Shown: positions 1-8,666 of the stretch, piece after piece
Position numbering within the stretch: position 1 is the first letter of the stretch
Layout of the letters: the number at the start of each line of letters is the position of its first letter
NCBI GenBank assembly: GCA_017472965.1
Contig: JAFUNR010000058.1
Location: 1 to 32,533 of the forward strand
DNA: 32,533 nucleotides
Source: Oscillospiraceae bacterium
Lineage (GTDB): Bacteria > Bacillota > Clostridia > Oscillospirales > Ruminococcaceae
Direction: 5' to 3'
Program-made: the position numbers and the translations under genes
Notes under the pieces: generated by a model
What the model saw: only the letters and a program-made list of their open reading frames with translations
Databases searched by the model: none
Told to the model about the DNA's origin: nothing

Positions 1-611
1 ATGAGCTGCTCCTTGGGATCGGACGGGAACTCAGCGCCGATCTTCGCCTTGTACTCCGCCTTGAACTGGAATGCCAGCTCCTTCAGATCGTCAGCGGTCA
101 GCTCAACGTCCTGCTTGACGCCGCGGTCTTCCTTCATCTTGTCGATCAGCTCTTCGAAGTACTTCTTGCCGACTTCCATAACAACGTCGGAGTACATCTG
201 GATGAAACGGCGGTAGCAGTCATAGGCCCAGCGGGCATTGCCGGACTTCTTGGCCATGACCTCAACAACTTCCTCGTTCAGACCCAGGTTCAGGATGGTA
301 TCCATCATGCCGGGCATGGAAGCGCGGGCGCCGGAACGGACAGAGACCAGCAGAGGATTCTCGGTATCGCCGAACTTCATGCCGGTGATGCCTTCCATCT
401 TGTCGATGTACTCCATGATCTGAGCCTGGATGTCGGCGTTGATCTTGCGGCCATCCTCATAGTACTGAGTGCAGGCCTCGGTGGTGATGGTGAAGCCCTG
501 AGGCACGGGCAGACCGATCTTGGTCATCTCGGCCAGGTTGGCGCCCTTACCGCCCAGCAGCTCACGCATGCCGGCGTCGCCTTCGGAGAACAGATAAACG
601 AACTTCTTCAA
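1..611 (-). CDS. ppdK: Pyruvate, phosphate dikinase, N-terminal part (cut by window edge)
   Basis: Reversible conversion of pyruvate, ATP and phosphate to PEP, AMP and pyrophosphate in the cytoplasm. In anaerobic Firmicutes it commonly acts in glycolysis. About 203 N-terminal residues are visible, opening with LKKFVYLFSEGDAGMRELLG and containing GGKGANLAEM and GLPVPQGFTITTEAC, followed by SVRSGARASMPGMMDTILNLG. These are hallmark stretches of the ATP-grasp nucleotide-binding domain of PPDK. The start is read as TTG (611-609), because a GGAGG box at 625-621 sits nine bases upstream and the conserved N-terminus begins there; no in-frame ATG fits. The rest of the gene (about 870 residues in the family) lies outside the window. 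It is divergent from pth. Identity is very secure; the start codon is likely. Confidence 0.96.
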   Translation of the reverse strand, partial: MKKFVYLFSEGDAGMRELLGGKGANLAEMTKIGLPVPQGFTITTEACTQYYEDGRKINADIQAQIMEYIDKMEGITGMKFGDTENPLLVSVRSGARASMPGMMDTILNLGLNEEVVEVMAKKSGNARWAYDCYRRFIQMYSDVVMEVGKKYFEELIDKMKEDRGVKQDVELTADDLKELAFQFKAEYKAKIGAEFPSDPKEQL

Positions 612-1033
612 ACTTCTCTACCTCCAAAATATTTTTTGATTGCTTGGATCTTTACACACAAAAATAAGGCACAAGGACAGAGCTTGCCCTTTTGCTTCTA
701 TAATTGTACCAAAAAACTTTGGGAATTACTAGTCACAAACAAAGAGATTATGCGGTTTTTTTCACGAATTTTTTAGAGAAAAACACCAAAAGCGAGCCTT
801 ATTCCCCCTTCGGCACAGACACCGGAATAAAAAACAGCTTTGTGCGCTGCGGCGCGGCCTTCTGTGTGCGGCTGCACACGCTCTCCCGGTCCATGCTCCC
901 GCGGCGGTTCTGTACGGACAGATCATCGGTCCTTTTTTCCGGTCCGGCCGGCTGAGTGTAAATTTTTTCTTGCAAATCCGGCGCAAAATAATTACAATAG
1001 AAGGACACAGAATATTATGGGAGAAACGATATC
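612..1033. other. Divergent intergenic region ppdK / pth, no gene seen
   Basis: This 422-base gap holds the ppdK leader on the minus strand and the pth promoter on the plus strand. Between them lies a GC-rich block (about 830-950) with a small perfect hairpin (GTGTGC 864-869, GCACAC 874-879) and repeated GGTCC/GGACC words. Short open frames here have no ribosome binding site and atypical Arg/Cys-rich products, so none is called. A structured leader or small RNA is possible, but no known family is recognised. Confidence 0.5.
970..998 (+). promoter_or_regulatory. Sigma-A type promoter of pth
   Basis: TTGCAA (970-975) and TACAAT (993-998) are separated by 17 bases and lie about 35 bases upstream of the pth start. 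Spacing is optimal and each hexamer has one or two departures from consensus. Confidence 0.65.
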
Positions 1034-1642
1034 ATGTTTTTCAAAAGCAAAGCCTCTGCCGGCGGGGTGGAGGCCATCGTGGTGGGTCTGGGCAATCCGG
1101 GCCGCCAGTATGAGGGCACACGCCACAACATCGGCTGGCGTGCGCTGGATGCCGCCGCCGAAGCGTGGGGCGGCAAAATCGTCAAAAGCAAGCACAAGGC
1201 ACTGACCGACACCGTGACGGTGAACGGCAAAAAGGTGCTGCTGATGAAGCCGCAGACCTTTATGAATGCCTCCGGCGAGGCGGTGGGCGATGCGGCCAAA
1301 TTCTACAAGGTGGCGCCGCAGAATGTGATCGTGCTTTCGGATGATATCGCGCTGGCACCGGGCGTGCTGCGCATCCGCAAGACCGGCAGCGCCGGCGGCC
1401 ACAACGGACTGAAAAGCATCATCGCCCATCTGGGCAGTCAGGATTTTCTGCGGCTGCGCATCGGCGTGGGCGAAAAGCCCCATCCCGAATACGATCTGGC
1501 AGACTGGGTACTGGGGAAGTTCTCCCCTGCCGACAACAAGGCGATCGATGAGCGCATGGCAGATATCGTAGCCGCTCTGGAGCTGATGCTGGCCGGTGAG
1601 CCGGACAAGGCCATCAGCAAGTATAACGGCGCAAAAAAGTAA
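1034..1642 (+). CDS. pth: Peptidyl-tRNA hydrolase
   Basis: Cleaves the ester bond of peptidyl-tRNAs that drop off ribosomes, recycling tRNA in the cytoplasm. The 202-residue product has the bacterial Pth signature: VGLGNPGRQYEGTRHNIGW at residues 17-35, with Asn21 and the expected catalytic His31. It also has MKPQTFMNASG at 71-81, LSDDIAL at 101-107 (Asp103/104) and GGHNGLKSI at 121-129 with Asn124. Length is normal for the family (about 185-205), with a slightly longer N-terminus (MFFKSKASAGG). The ATG follows a GGGAG box. mfd follows on the same strand, the common pth-mfd order in Firmicutes, so the two are probably cotranscribed. Confidence 0.97.
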   Translation: MFFKSKASAGGVEAIVVGLGNPGRQYEGTRHNIGWRALDAAAEAWGGKIVKSKHKALTDTVTVNGKKVLLMKPQTFMNASGEAVGDAAKFYKVAPQNVIVLSDDIALAPGVLRIRKTGSAGGHNGLKSIIAHLGSQDFLRLRIGVGEKPHPEYDLADWVLGKFSPADNKAIDERMADIVAALELMLAGEPDKAISKYNGAKK

Positions 1643-1713
1643 CCGGAATACGATGGGACTTTGCAGCCGTATCCCATTATACCCTCTGTATATTTGCGAC
1701 CAAAATATCCAAC

Positions 1714-1737
1714 GGGACGGCCCTCGCTGGCCGCCCC
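1714..1737. repeat. GC-rich hairpin between pth and mfd
   Basis: GGGACGGCC (1714-1722) and GGCCGCCCC (1729-1737) form a nine-pair stem with one mismatch around a six-base loop. There is no T-run after it, so it is not a typical terminator. It sits in a 157-base spacer that otherwise looks non-coding. It may be an extragenic repeat or an mRNA structure. Confidence 0.45.
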
Positions 1738-1799
1738 GCGCTGCTGCGTAGAAGAAATGTTTCAAAAAACCGCATTTTCCGGTCAAAGGAGGTCCGACC

Positions 1800-4700
1800 A
1801 TGCTGACACAGGCACTGAAAGCCACACCCGAATATAAAAAGCTGCTGGATGCCGTCACGGGCGGGCAATGTCCCGCGGCGCTGTTCGGTCTGCCCCCCGC
1901 AGGCCGGGCGCAGATGCTGTGCGCACTGGCAGAGGATATCCCCCGCCCCTTTGTGCTGCTGTGCCCGGGCGAGGCCGAAGCCACCCGCTTTGCACAGGAT
2001 CTGACCGCACTGGGTCTGGCGGCGGCGGTATACCCCGCCCGCGATTTTGTGCTGCGCAACATCGAAAGCCAGAACCACGAATACGAATACCGCCGGCTGC
2101 AGGTGCTGGGCGATCTGGTGGGCGGGCGCGTGCGGGTGCTGTGCGCCTCTGCCGAGGGTGCACTGCAGCACACCATGCCGAAAGCAGAGTTTCTGCGCAA
2201 CACCCTGACGCTTCGCCCGGAGATGGAGCTGCCGCAGAAGGAGCTGACCGCACGGCTGCACGCGGCGGGTTATTACCGCCGCGACCGCGTGGAAGGCCCC
2301 GGCCAGTTCAGTGTGCGGGGCGGCATTGTGGATATCTATGCGCCGGATATGACGGTGCCCGCCCGTCTGGAATACTGGGGCGATGTCATCGATTCCATTC
2401 ACAGCTTTGATCTGATGAGCCAGCGCCGCGACAAAGCGCTGGAAAAAATCTATCTTTCCCCTGCCCGCGAGGTGCTGTTCGGCGCGGCGCAGGAATCGCT
2501 GCAGTTTCTTTCCGCCGCTATCGAAGCGCACAAGGGCAAAGCGAAGGAGCAGCTGGCCCGCGCCGCCGAAAGCGAGCTGGCCCAGCTGCGCGCCGGTCTG
2601 ATGCCCGCCAGCATGGATAAATTCCTGCCGCTGCGCTACCCTGTTCCCGCCACCGTGCTGGATTATGTGAACGATCCGGTGCTGTTTCTTGACGAGCCGG
2701 GCGGCATACGCGAAGCGCTGGATACCGCCGGCTGGCGTTTCGGCGAAGAGGTGCGCGGCCTGCTGGAGGAGGGTGTGCTGAGTCCGCAGCTCACCGCCTT
2801 TTACGGGGACTGGGGGGATCTGGTGCAGCTGGCTCACCGCGTACCCGCCGTGCTGCAGGACAACTTCACCCGCACCCTGAGCGATTTCAGCCTGAAAACG
2901 CTGCTCTCCGTCACCTGCCACAGTCTGCCGGTGTGGAACGGCGTGACTGCCGGTCTGGCCGAGGATCTGCAGCCGCTGCTGGAACAGGGCTATTTTGCCG
3001 CCGTGCTGGCCGGCACCGAACGCAGCGCCGCCTCGCTTGCCAAGGATCTGGCCGCGGCGGGCATCCATGCACTGGTCACAGGCAGGGATGTCACTCCGCG
3101 CCCGGGCTGCGCCGCCATTCTGACCGGACACCTCAGCGGCGGCGTGGAATACCCCTTTGCCCGTTTTGCTCTGTTCACCGGACGCGCCGCCGGCGCATCC
3201 GTCTCCGCTGCGCCCAAACGCAAGGCAAAGCCCGGCAGCTTCTCCACACTGGAGGATCTGAAGCCCGGCGATTATGTGGTGCACCACAGCCACGGCGTGG
3301 GCCGGTATGTGGGCATCCAGCGGCTGGACCTGCACGGTGTGGTGAAGGACTATTTCAAAATCAGCTATGACAAGGGCGACAACCTGTATGTGCCCGTCAC
3401 CCAGCTGGATCTGCTGAGCCGCTACGATGTACAGGGCGACGGCGAAAAGGTGAAGCTGGCACGGCTGGGCGGCAGCGAATGGCAGCGTACCAAGACCAAA
3501 GCCCGCGCCGCCACGCAGGAGATCGCCGGCGAACTGGTGCAGCTGTATGCGAAACGGCAATCCGCCGCGGGCTACGCCTTTGACCCCGACACCGAATGGC
3601 AGCGGGATTTTGAAGCCCGCTTCGAATACGATGAGACGGATGACCAGCTGCTGGCCACCGCCGAGATCAAGCGCGATATGGAAAAGGCCGCCCCCATGGA
3701 CCGCCTGCTGTGCGGCGACGTGGGCGTGGGCAAAACGGAGGTGGCGCTGCGCGCCGCCTTCAAGGCGGTGATGAGCGGCAAGCAGGTAGCGATCCTTGTG
3801 CCCACCACCATTCTGGCGTGGCAGCACTATCAGACCATTCTGCGCCGCATGGAGGCGTTCCCCGTCAATGTGGGGCTGCTCAACCGGTTCCGCACCCCCG
3901 CCCAGCAGAAGCAGACGCTGCGGGATCTGGCCGACGGCGTGTGCGAGATCGTAGTGGGCACCCACCGGCTGCTGCAAAAGGATGTGAAATTTCGGGATCT
4001 GGGGCTGCTGATCATCGATGAGGAGCAGCGCTTCGGCGTCAAGCATAAGGAAAAGCTGAAGGAGACCTTTGTGGGCGTGGATACGCTGACACTCTCCGCC
4101 ACACCCATCCCCCGCACACTGAACATGGCAATGAACGGCATCCGTGATCTTTCCAGCATCCAGCAGCCGCCCTTTGAGCGGCAGCCCATTGAGACCTATG
4201 TGCTGGAGCATGACGACCGGGTGGTGGAGCAGGCCATCCGCAAGGAGCTGGGCCGCGGCGGACAGGTGTACTATCTGCACAACCGGGTGGATACCATCAC
4301 CCACACCGCCGCCCGCCTGCAGCAAGCCATCCCCGAGGCACGCATCGGCGTGGCCCATGGCCAGATGGAGGAAAAGGAGCTTTCCGCCATCTGGCAGCAG
4401 CTGCTGAACAACGAGCTGGATATTCTGGTGTGCACCACCATCATCGAGACCGGCGTGGATGTGCGCAACTGCAACACGCTGATCGTGGAAAACGCGGATA
4501 TGCTGGGTCTTTCCCAGCTGTACCAGATCCGCGGACGGGTGGGCCGCAGCGGCAGAAAGGCATATGCTTATTTCACCTTCCAGCGGGATAAGGTGCTCTC
4601 CGAAATCTCCACCAAGCGGCTGGGCGCCATCCGCGAGTTCACCAGCTTCGGCAGCGGCCTGCGCATCGCCATGCGGGATATGCAGATCCGCGGCGTGGGC

Positions 4701-5438
4701 AATCTGCTGGGTGCAAGCCAGCACGGTCACATCCAGAGCGTGGGTTACGATCTGTATATGAAGCTGCTGGGCAAGGCACTGGCCGAAGCCAAGGGCGAGC
4801 CGCTGCCGCCGGACAAGAGCGAATGCATCATCGATATCACGGTGGATGCCTACATCCCGGAGAAATACATCGCGGCGGCCTCCGGCCGCATCGAAGCCTA
4901 TAAGCGCATTGCCGCCATCGAGGACAAAGAGGATATGGAGGATGTGCTGGCCGAGCTGACTGACCGCTACGGCCCGGTGCCGGAGTGTGTGCGCGCCCTG
5001 ACACAGGTGAGCTTTGTGCGCGTGGGCGCGGCAGAGCTGGGCATTTACGAGGTGGGCCAGCGGGGCGAGAACCTGCTGCTTTACAGCGATGGCATCACCC
5101 GGGCGCTTGTGCGCCGGCTGCTGCCTGCGCTGGGCCGCCGCGCCGCGGTGAACGCGGGGGCAAAGCCCTATCTTTCGGTGGCGCTGGGCAAGGAGGAAGC
5201 CGGCATCGAGGTCCTGACCGCCGTGCTGGAGGCATGGCGCAAAGCAAAGGAGCAGGCCGCAGACGATCCGCCCGAGCCCGAGACACCCGCCGCACCCGCC
5301 GCCCCTGCGAACAACGGGCTTTTCAGCGCACGCAGCACAGGCGCCGGCAGCACCGGCACGGGCAGCAGTGCGCAAAGGCTGAATACCGCCCCCGCGCACA
5401 CCGTCCGTGCAAGCCATTACGGCGGCAAAAAGAGATAA
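1800..5438 (+). CDS. mfd: Transcription-repair coupling factor Mfd
   Basis: ATP-dependent translocase that removes RNA polymerase stalled at DNA lesions and recruits UvrA. The 1212-residue product shows the full layout. A degenerate UvrB-like module occupies about 1-330. The CarD/RID polymerase-binding domain is at about 480-550 (LKPGDYVVHHSHGVGRYVGI). The RecG-like motor has Walker A GDVGVGKTE near 638, IIDEEQRFGV near 737, SATPIPRTLNMAM near 760, TTIIETGVDV near 878 and QIRGRVGRSGRKAYAYF near 908. A C-terminal TRCF domain covers about 1010-1110. The tail from about 1150 is an unusual Pro/Ala then Gly/Ser/Thr-rich stretch ending in Lys-Lys-Arg, beyond the usual family end. The start is ATG with AAAGGAGG ten bases upstream. 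Identity is certain. Confidence 0.98.
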   Translation: MLTQALKATPEYKKLLDAVTGGQCPAALFGLPPAGRAQMLCALAEDIPRPFVLLCPGEAEATRFAQDLTALGLAAAVYPARDFVLRNIESQNHEYEYRRLQVLGDLVGGRVRVLCASAEGALQHTMPKAEFLRNTLTLRPEMELPQKELTARLHAAGYYRRDRVEGPGQFSVRGGIVDIYAPDMTVPARLEYWGDVIDSIHSFDLMSQRRDKALEKIYLSPAREVLFGAAQESLQFLSAAIEAHKGKAKEQLARAAESELAQLRAGLMPASMDKFLPLRYPVPATVLDYVNDPVLFLDEPGGIREALDTAGWRFGEEVRGLLEEGVLSPQLTAFYGDWGDLVQLAHRVPAVLQDNFTRTLSDFSLKTLLSVTCHSLPVWNGVTAGLAEDLQPLLEQGYFAAVLAGTERSAASLAKDLAAAGIHALVTGRDVTPRPGCAAILTGHLSGGVEYPFARFALFTGRAAGASVSAAPKRKAKPGSFSTLEDLKPGDYVVHHSHGVGRYVGIQRLDLHGVVKDYFKISYDKGDNLYVPVTQLDLLSRYDVQGDGEKVKLARLGGSEWQRTKTKARAATQEIAGELVQLYAKRQSAAGYAFDPDTEWQRDFEARFEYDETDDQLLATAEIKRDMEKAAPMDRLLCGDVGVGKTEVALRAAFKAVMSGKQVAILVPTTILAWQHYQTILRRMEAFPVNVGLLNRFRTPAQQKQTLRDLADGVCEIVVGTHRLLQKDVKFRDLGLLIIDEEQRFGVKHKEKLKETFVGVDTLTLSATPIPRTLNMAMNGIRDLSSIQQPPFERQPIETYVLEHDDRVVEQAIRKELGRGGQVYYLHNRVDTITHTAARLQQAIPEARIGVAHGQMEEKELSAIWQQLLNNELDILVCTTIIETGVDVRNCNTLIVENADMLGLSQLYQIRGRVGRSGRKAYAYFTFQRDKVLSEISTKRLGAIREFTSFGSGLRIAMRDMQIRGVGNLLGASQHGHIQSVGYDLYMKLLGKALAEAKGEPLPPDKSECIIDITVDAYIPEKYIAAASGRIEAYKRIAAIEDKEDMEDVLAELTDRYGPVPECVRALTQVSFVRVGAAELGIYEVGQRGENLLLYSDGITRALVRRLLPALGRRAAVNAGAKPYLSVALGKEEAGIEVLTAVLEAWRKAKEQAADDPPEPETPAAPAAPANNGLFSARSTGAGSTGTGSSAQRLNTAPAHTVRASHYGGKKR

Positions 5439-5472
5439 TACACACCGGCAAGCCTGCTGTCATCACCCATAA

Positions 5473-5529
5473 AAAACCGACCTGCGACCGATCCGCTGCT
5501 GCGGAGCGTTCACAGGCCGGTTTTCTTTT
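5473..5529 (+). terminator. Terminator of mfd
   Basis: AAAACCGACCTG (5473-5484) pairs with CAGGCCGGTTTT (5513-5524) with one mismatch. An inner CCGC/GCGG hairpin (5493-5504) sits inside, and T-rich bases follow. It lies 35 bases after the mfd stop. Confidence 0.75.
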
Positions 5530-5585
5530 ACGAACCGTTATTTTTATTGAAAATTATACTGTTTGAGGCATTTTTCACGCGCTGT

Positions 5586-7241
5586 TCAGGGCAGGATCTC
5601 CACCTGCACGGTGAAGGAAAGCCCCTGACAGCTGACGGTCAGCGGCGTGGTTCCCACAGCGCGGGCGGAGAAGGTGGCCTCGGGGCCGGTCTCCAGCAGC
5701 GCCTCATCATAGCCGGACAGGGTCACGCCGGCCTCCGGCTTATAGACCTCGAACCAGCTGCCGTCATCGTATTCGCCCACGCCGCGCACCTGCTTGACTT
5801 CGTTTGCGCTCAGGTACAGGGTGTGCTTTTCCAGCTGAGGATAAAAACGCACCAGCCGGCGGTTTTCCATATCGCGGTCGCGGACGCTTTCCTCCGGCAC
5901 AAAAACGGGAAATTCCACCGTGCGGCCGCGCCAGTGGGCCACGGCATAGGTATAGCCCGGACGCAGCGGGGTGCAGCGCAGGCCGTCGAAACGGACAATG
6001 GTGGGATCGTAGCAGGCGACGGAGACCTCCTCTGCCGGGCAGCTTTCCACATTGTAGGCGGTGTCCAGCCATTTCAGATCCACATCAAACGCCCCCTGCG
6101 ACACCTTGCGCACATGGAAATGCGGCTTTGTGGTGATATGGATGGGCCAGGGATTTTCCGGCATGGGCCACGCCTGCACCGGCCAGGGGGCGGCGGGGCT
6201 GGCCGCATCGGAAAAATCGGGTGCATCGGCCAGCTCGATGACAGCCTTCTGGAAACGGGTGCCCCAGTAACCCCACTGGCTGCCATAGGCATAGGCCACG
6301 GCAACGGTATCCTTCAGCGAAACATGACGGTCGGGGCCGCCGGCAATGCCGCAGTTATGACATTTTTCACCCACATTGGTGCGCACCTCGCAGCTGCGGG
6401 TGAAAGTCAGACCGTCATCGGATTCGTACACGGCAAGGCAGCTTTCCACCGTGAAGCGGCGGTCGGTGCACAGGATGAGGAACTTTTCCGCTTCGTCCAC
6501 ATAGACCACATCACAGGAATCGCACCCGGTGGAGGGCCGGCGGATGGCGATGCCCCGCTCCGTCAGGGTGGCGGGCCAGTTATCCCCGGCTTTCAGGTCG
6601 GCAGTGGCCACGCGGGTCTGGCTGAATATCTCGCCGTTTTTGTCCTTCGAAGTCCATGTATAATACATATACAGAGTATCGCCCACACGGACAAAGCTGG
6701 GCTCACCCGCGCCCCAGTTCTGCCACGGCTCATCGAAATAGATGATGGGTGCGGGGCGGCCCTGCCAGCGCAGAGTGACCGGCTCGCCGTTTTCATCCAC
6801 CGTTTCGCGCTCCTCGCCCCAGCCGGTGCCTGTCCATTTGTAATAGAGGCCGTCCGGTTTGCGGGAGCGTGCCACAAAGGCGTTGTTGCACACACCGCCG
6901 CCATCCACAAAGATGGTGGAGGTATAGCCGATGTAATACCAGCCGTCAATGACGATGACCGCCGGATCGCACACCGAGAAAAGATCCATGGATTCCGGCG
7001 TGGGGTACAGCACCACCTTTTCATCCGTCCATGTGGCGCCGTCATCGTCGGAGTGGCGATAGGTGAACCAGTCCGCCTCCACCCCGCAGCCGCCGGGGGA
7101 GGCAAACCACGCATCGATGCGGCCGTCACCGTACTGCATGATGCTGGGCCCGTAACGGTAGCCCCATTTCTTGCCCGCACGCGGGGCAAACACATCGCGG
7201 CCGTCATCCTTCAGCCGCAGGCGCAGGTGTTTTTCCTTCAT
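5586..7241 (-). CDS. Five-bladed beta-propeller glycoside-hydrolase-like protein with C-terminal Ig-like domain
   Basis: 551 residues. Residues about 20-370 repeat blade motifs: YGPSIMQYGDGRIDAWFASPG, YRHSDDDGATW, SVCDPAVIVIDGWYYIGYTS, WGAGEPSFVRVGDTLYMYYTW and YESDDGLTFTRS. The Asp-box-like S-D-D-G-x-T-W/F and the D-P-A-V / G-E-P-S patterns are typical of GH43/GH32-clan or sialidase-like propellers. The last 90 residues (from about 460) look like a bacterial Ig-like beta-sandwich. There is no signal peptide, so a cytoplasmic enzyme on an imported oligosaccharide is plausible, although the Ig-like domain is unusual for that. Start ATG (7241-7239) has AAGGAG upstream. It is divergent from a PL22-like gene, so a shared pectin- or glycan-related role is an inference. 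CAZy family and substrate cannot be assigned by eye. Confidence 0.75.
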   Translation of the reverse strand: MKEKHLRLRLKDDGRDVFAPRAGKKWGYRYGPSIMQYGDGRIDAWFASPGGCGVEADWFTYRHSDDDGATWTDEKVVLYPTPESMDLFSVCDPAVIVIDGWYYIGYTSTIFVDGGGVCNNAFVARSRKPDGLYYKWTGTGWGEERETVDENGEPVTLRWQGRPAPIIYFDEPWQNWGAGEPSFVRVGDTLYMYYTWTSKDKNGEIFSQTRVATADLKAGDNWPATLTERGIAIRRPSTGCDSCDVVYVDEAEKFLILCTDRRFTVESCLAVYESDDGLTFTRSCEVRTNVGEKCHNCGIAGGPDRHVSLKDTVAVAYAYGSQWGYWGTRFQKAVIELADAPDFSDAASPAAPWPVQAWPMPENPWPIHITTKPHFHVRKVSQGAFDVDLKWLDTAYNVESCPAEEVSVACYDPTIVRFDGLRCTPLRPGYTYAVAHWRGRTVEFPVFVPEESVRDRDMENRRLVRFYPQLEKHTLYLSANEVKQVRGVGEYDDGSWFEVYKPEAGVTLSGYDEALLETGPEATFSARAVGTTPLTVSCQGLSFTVQVEILP

Positions 7242-7290
7242 GGTGTATTCTCCTTTTTATGCTGCTGCGCAGCCGTTTTTCCTTTCCTTG

Positions 7291-7319
7291 ATTGTAGCGG
7301 TTTGACTGCAAAAAGTCAA
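7291..7319 (-). promoter_or_regulatory. Promoter of the beta-propeller hydrolase gene
   Basis: On the minus strand TTGACT (7319-7314), a 17-base spacer and TACAAT (7296-7291) lie about 50 bases upstream of the start. It is close to the sigma-A consensus. Confidence 0.7.
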
Positions 7320-7402
7320 TTCCGTTTTCACCCTTTCGCCCGCAGGCGGCAGCAGCGGAGAACTGCGTTGTTTTCTGTTATAATTTGCGAAGTTTTCTGC
7401 TA

Positions 7403-7431
7403 TTGCAGTTTCAGGCGGGATGTTATACAAT
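7403..7431 (+). promoter_or_regulatory. Promoter of the PL22-like gene
   Basis: TTGCAG (7403-7408), a 17-base spacer and TACAAT (7426-7431). The -10 overlaps an upstream in-frame ATG at 7430, which therefore should not be in the transcript. This supports the ATG at 7481 as the true start. Confidence 0.6.
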
Positions 7432-7480
7432 GAAAGCAGCATACGAAATCCCCCAAAAAACAGGAAACGAGGTGCGTATC

Positions 7481-8644
7481 ATGTATACTCCCGCTACTTC
7501 CCGCCATTTTTCAAAGCAGGTGGATGAGTCCGGCGCCGTTTACTATGTGCTGGATACTCATGTTGCCCCGCAGCAGCAGGGCTTCTACTTCGTCAACTCC
7601 TGCATGAGCGACGACGGCCGCTATCTGTGGTTTTACACCTTTTATCCCCCCGCACAGCACCGCACGCTGGGCGTGGTGGATTTTGAAACCGACGAGGTCT
7701 GCAACTTTCCCGGCTGCCTTCACGAATGCGGGCCTATCGTGGATGCCGAGGGCAACTGCTGGTACTGTGACCTCAACAATCTGTACAAACGCAGCCCCGA
7801 TCCCGCTGTGCCGACGCAGATCGTACAGCCGCTGCCCGCCGAGCTGAGCGAAAACGGTGCCGCGCTGCTGCGTGCTCCCGCCTGCCACCTGACCTTCAGC
7901 CCGGATAAAAAGCAGGTGTTCTTTGATTCCATCAGCTCCGCAGGCTATAAAATGGGCGTGATGGATCTGGACACCGGCAAATACACCGAATGGTGCCGCG
8001 CCGAATACTACCGCAACCACGGTCAGTACAACCCCGTGCACCCCGGCATCGCGCTGACGGCGGAGGATTTTGGCGCCCCCTATGACCGCAGCCGCGGCAC
8101 TGCCGGCATCCACTGCGACGAAAACGGCATCTTCCAGCGGCTGTGGGTGGTCAGGGAGGACGGCACCCAGTACGTCATTCCCCCGCTGGACGGCATGCGC
8201 GCCACCCACGAATGGTGGAGTGCCGACGGCAGCAAGGTCTACTACTGCCGCTACGAGCCGGCAAATGTTCCCTGCGGCCACCGCAATAACGGCGTGTGCT
8301 GCTATGATATCTTCACCGGCGAGCACAGGCTGGTGGCCCCGGTAGCCGCATGGCACGGCTTTACCACGGCGGATGAGCAGCTGGTGGTGTACGACGAGAA
8401 CGCCGGCTTCTACCGCGGCTGTGAATCCCGCGTGGGCCTTTACAATGTAAAGACGGGCAAGCAGGTGTATATCGTCACGCTGAACGAGGCCATGGCTCCG
8501 CCGGAGAAGCCCTCACAGTACCATCTGGATCCCCATCCCCGCTTCAACGCAAACGAAAAATACATCGTGTTCACCTCCGTGAAAAACGGCGACCCGCAGG
8601 TGGCGGTGGCCTTTACCGAAGACATCCTGCCGCTGACGGAATAA
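7481..8644 (+). CDS. Oligogalacturonate-lyase-like (PL22-type) beta-propeller protein
   Basis: 387 residues, matching the length of oligogalacturonate lyases (about 388), which split short pectin fragments in the cytoplasm by beta-elimination. Visible marks are repeated propeller blades (SDDGRYLWFYTF, FSPDKKQVFFDS, SADGSKVYYCRYE), a THEWWSADG motif with His243 where the family has its catalytic His, a second His292 (AWHGF), and SQYHLDPHPRF at 345-355 resembling the metal-binding Gln/His/His cluster. Spacing of that cluster is not identical to the textbook Q-x2-H-x-H, so the precise activity is uncertain. There is no signal peptide. The start at 7481 has GAGG eight bases upstream; in-frame starts at 7385 and 7430 lie in or before the promoter. 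A DMT permease follows 22 bases downstream, probably in the same transcript. Confidence 0.72.
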   Translation: MYTPATSRHFSKQVDESGAVYYVLDTHVAPQQQGFYFVNSCMSDDGRYLWFYTFYPPAQHRTLGVVDFETDEVCNFPGCLHECGPIVDAEGNCWYCDLNNLYKRSPDPAVPTQIVQPLPAELSENGAALLRAPACHLTFSPDKKQVFFDSISSAGYKMGVMDLDTGKYTEWCRAEYYRNHGQYNPVHPGIALTAEDFGAPYDRSRGTAGIHCDENGIFQRLWVVREDGTQYVIPPLDGMRATHEWWSADGSKVYYCRYEPANVPCGHRNNGVCCYDIFTGEHRLVAPVAAWHGFTTADEQLVVYDENAGFYRGCESRVGLYNVKTGKQVYIVTLNEAMAPPEKPSQYHLDPHPRFNANEKYIVFTSVKNGDPQVAVAFTEDILPLTE

Positions 8645-8666
8645 TTTGCACAAAGGAAACCGACCG

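Noticed and set aside
1677-5417. A very long open frame on the minus strand opposite mfd (over 1200 codons)
   Set aside because: It mirrors mfd codon for codon, is rich in His/Gln/Ala/Gly as expected from the complement of GC-rich codons, and has no motif or ribosome binding site.
5547-7433. A long plus-strand open frame opposite the beta-propeller hydrolase
   Set aside because: Same shadow composition; the minus-strand gene has promoter, RBS and family motifs.
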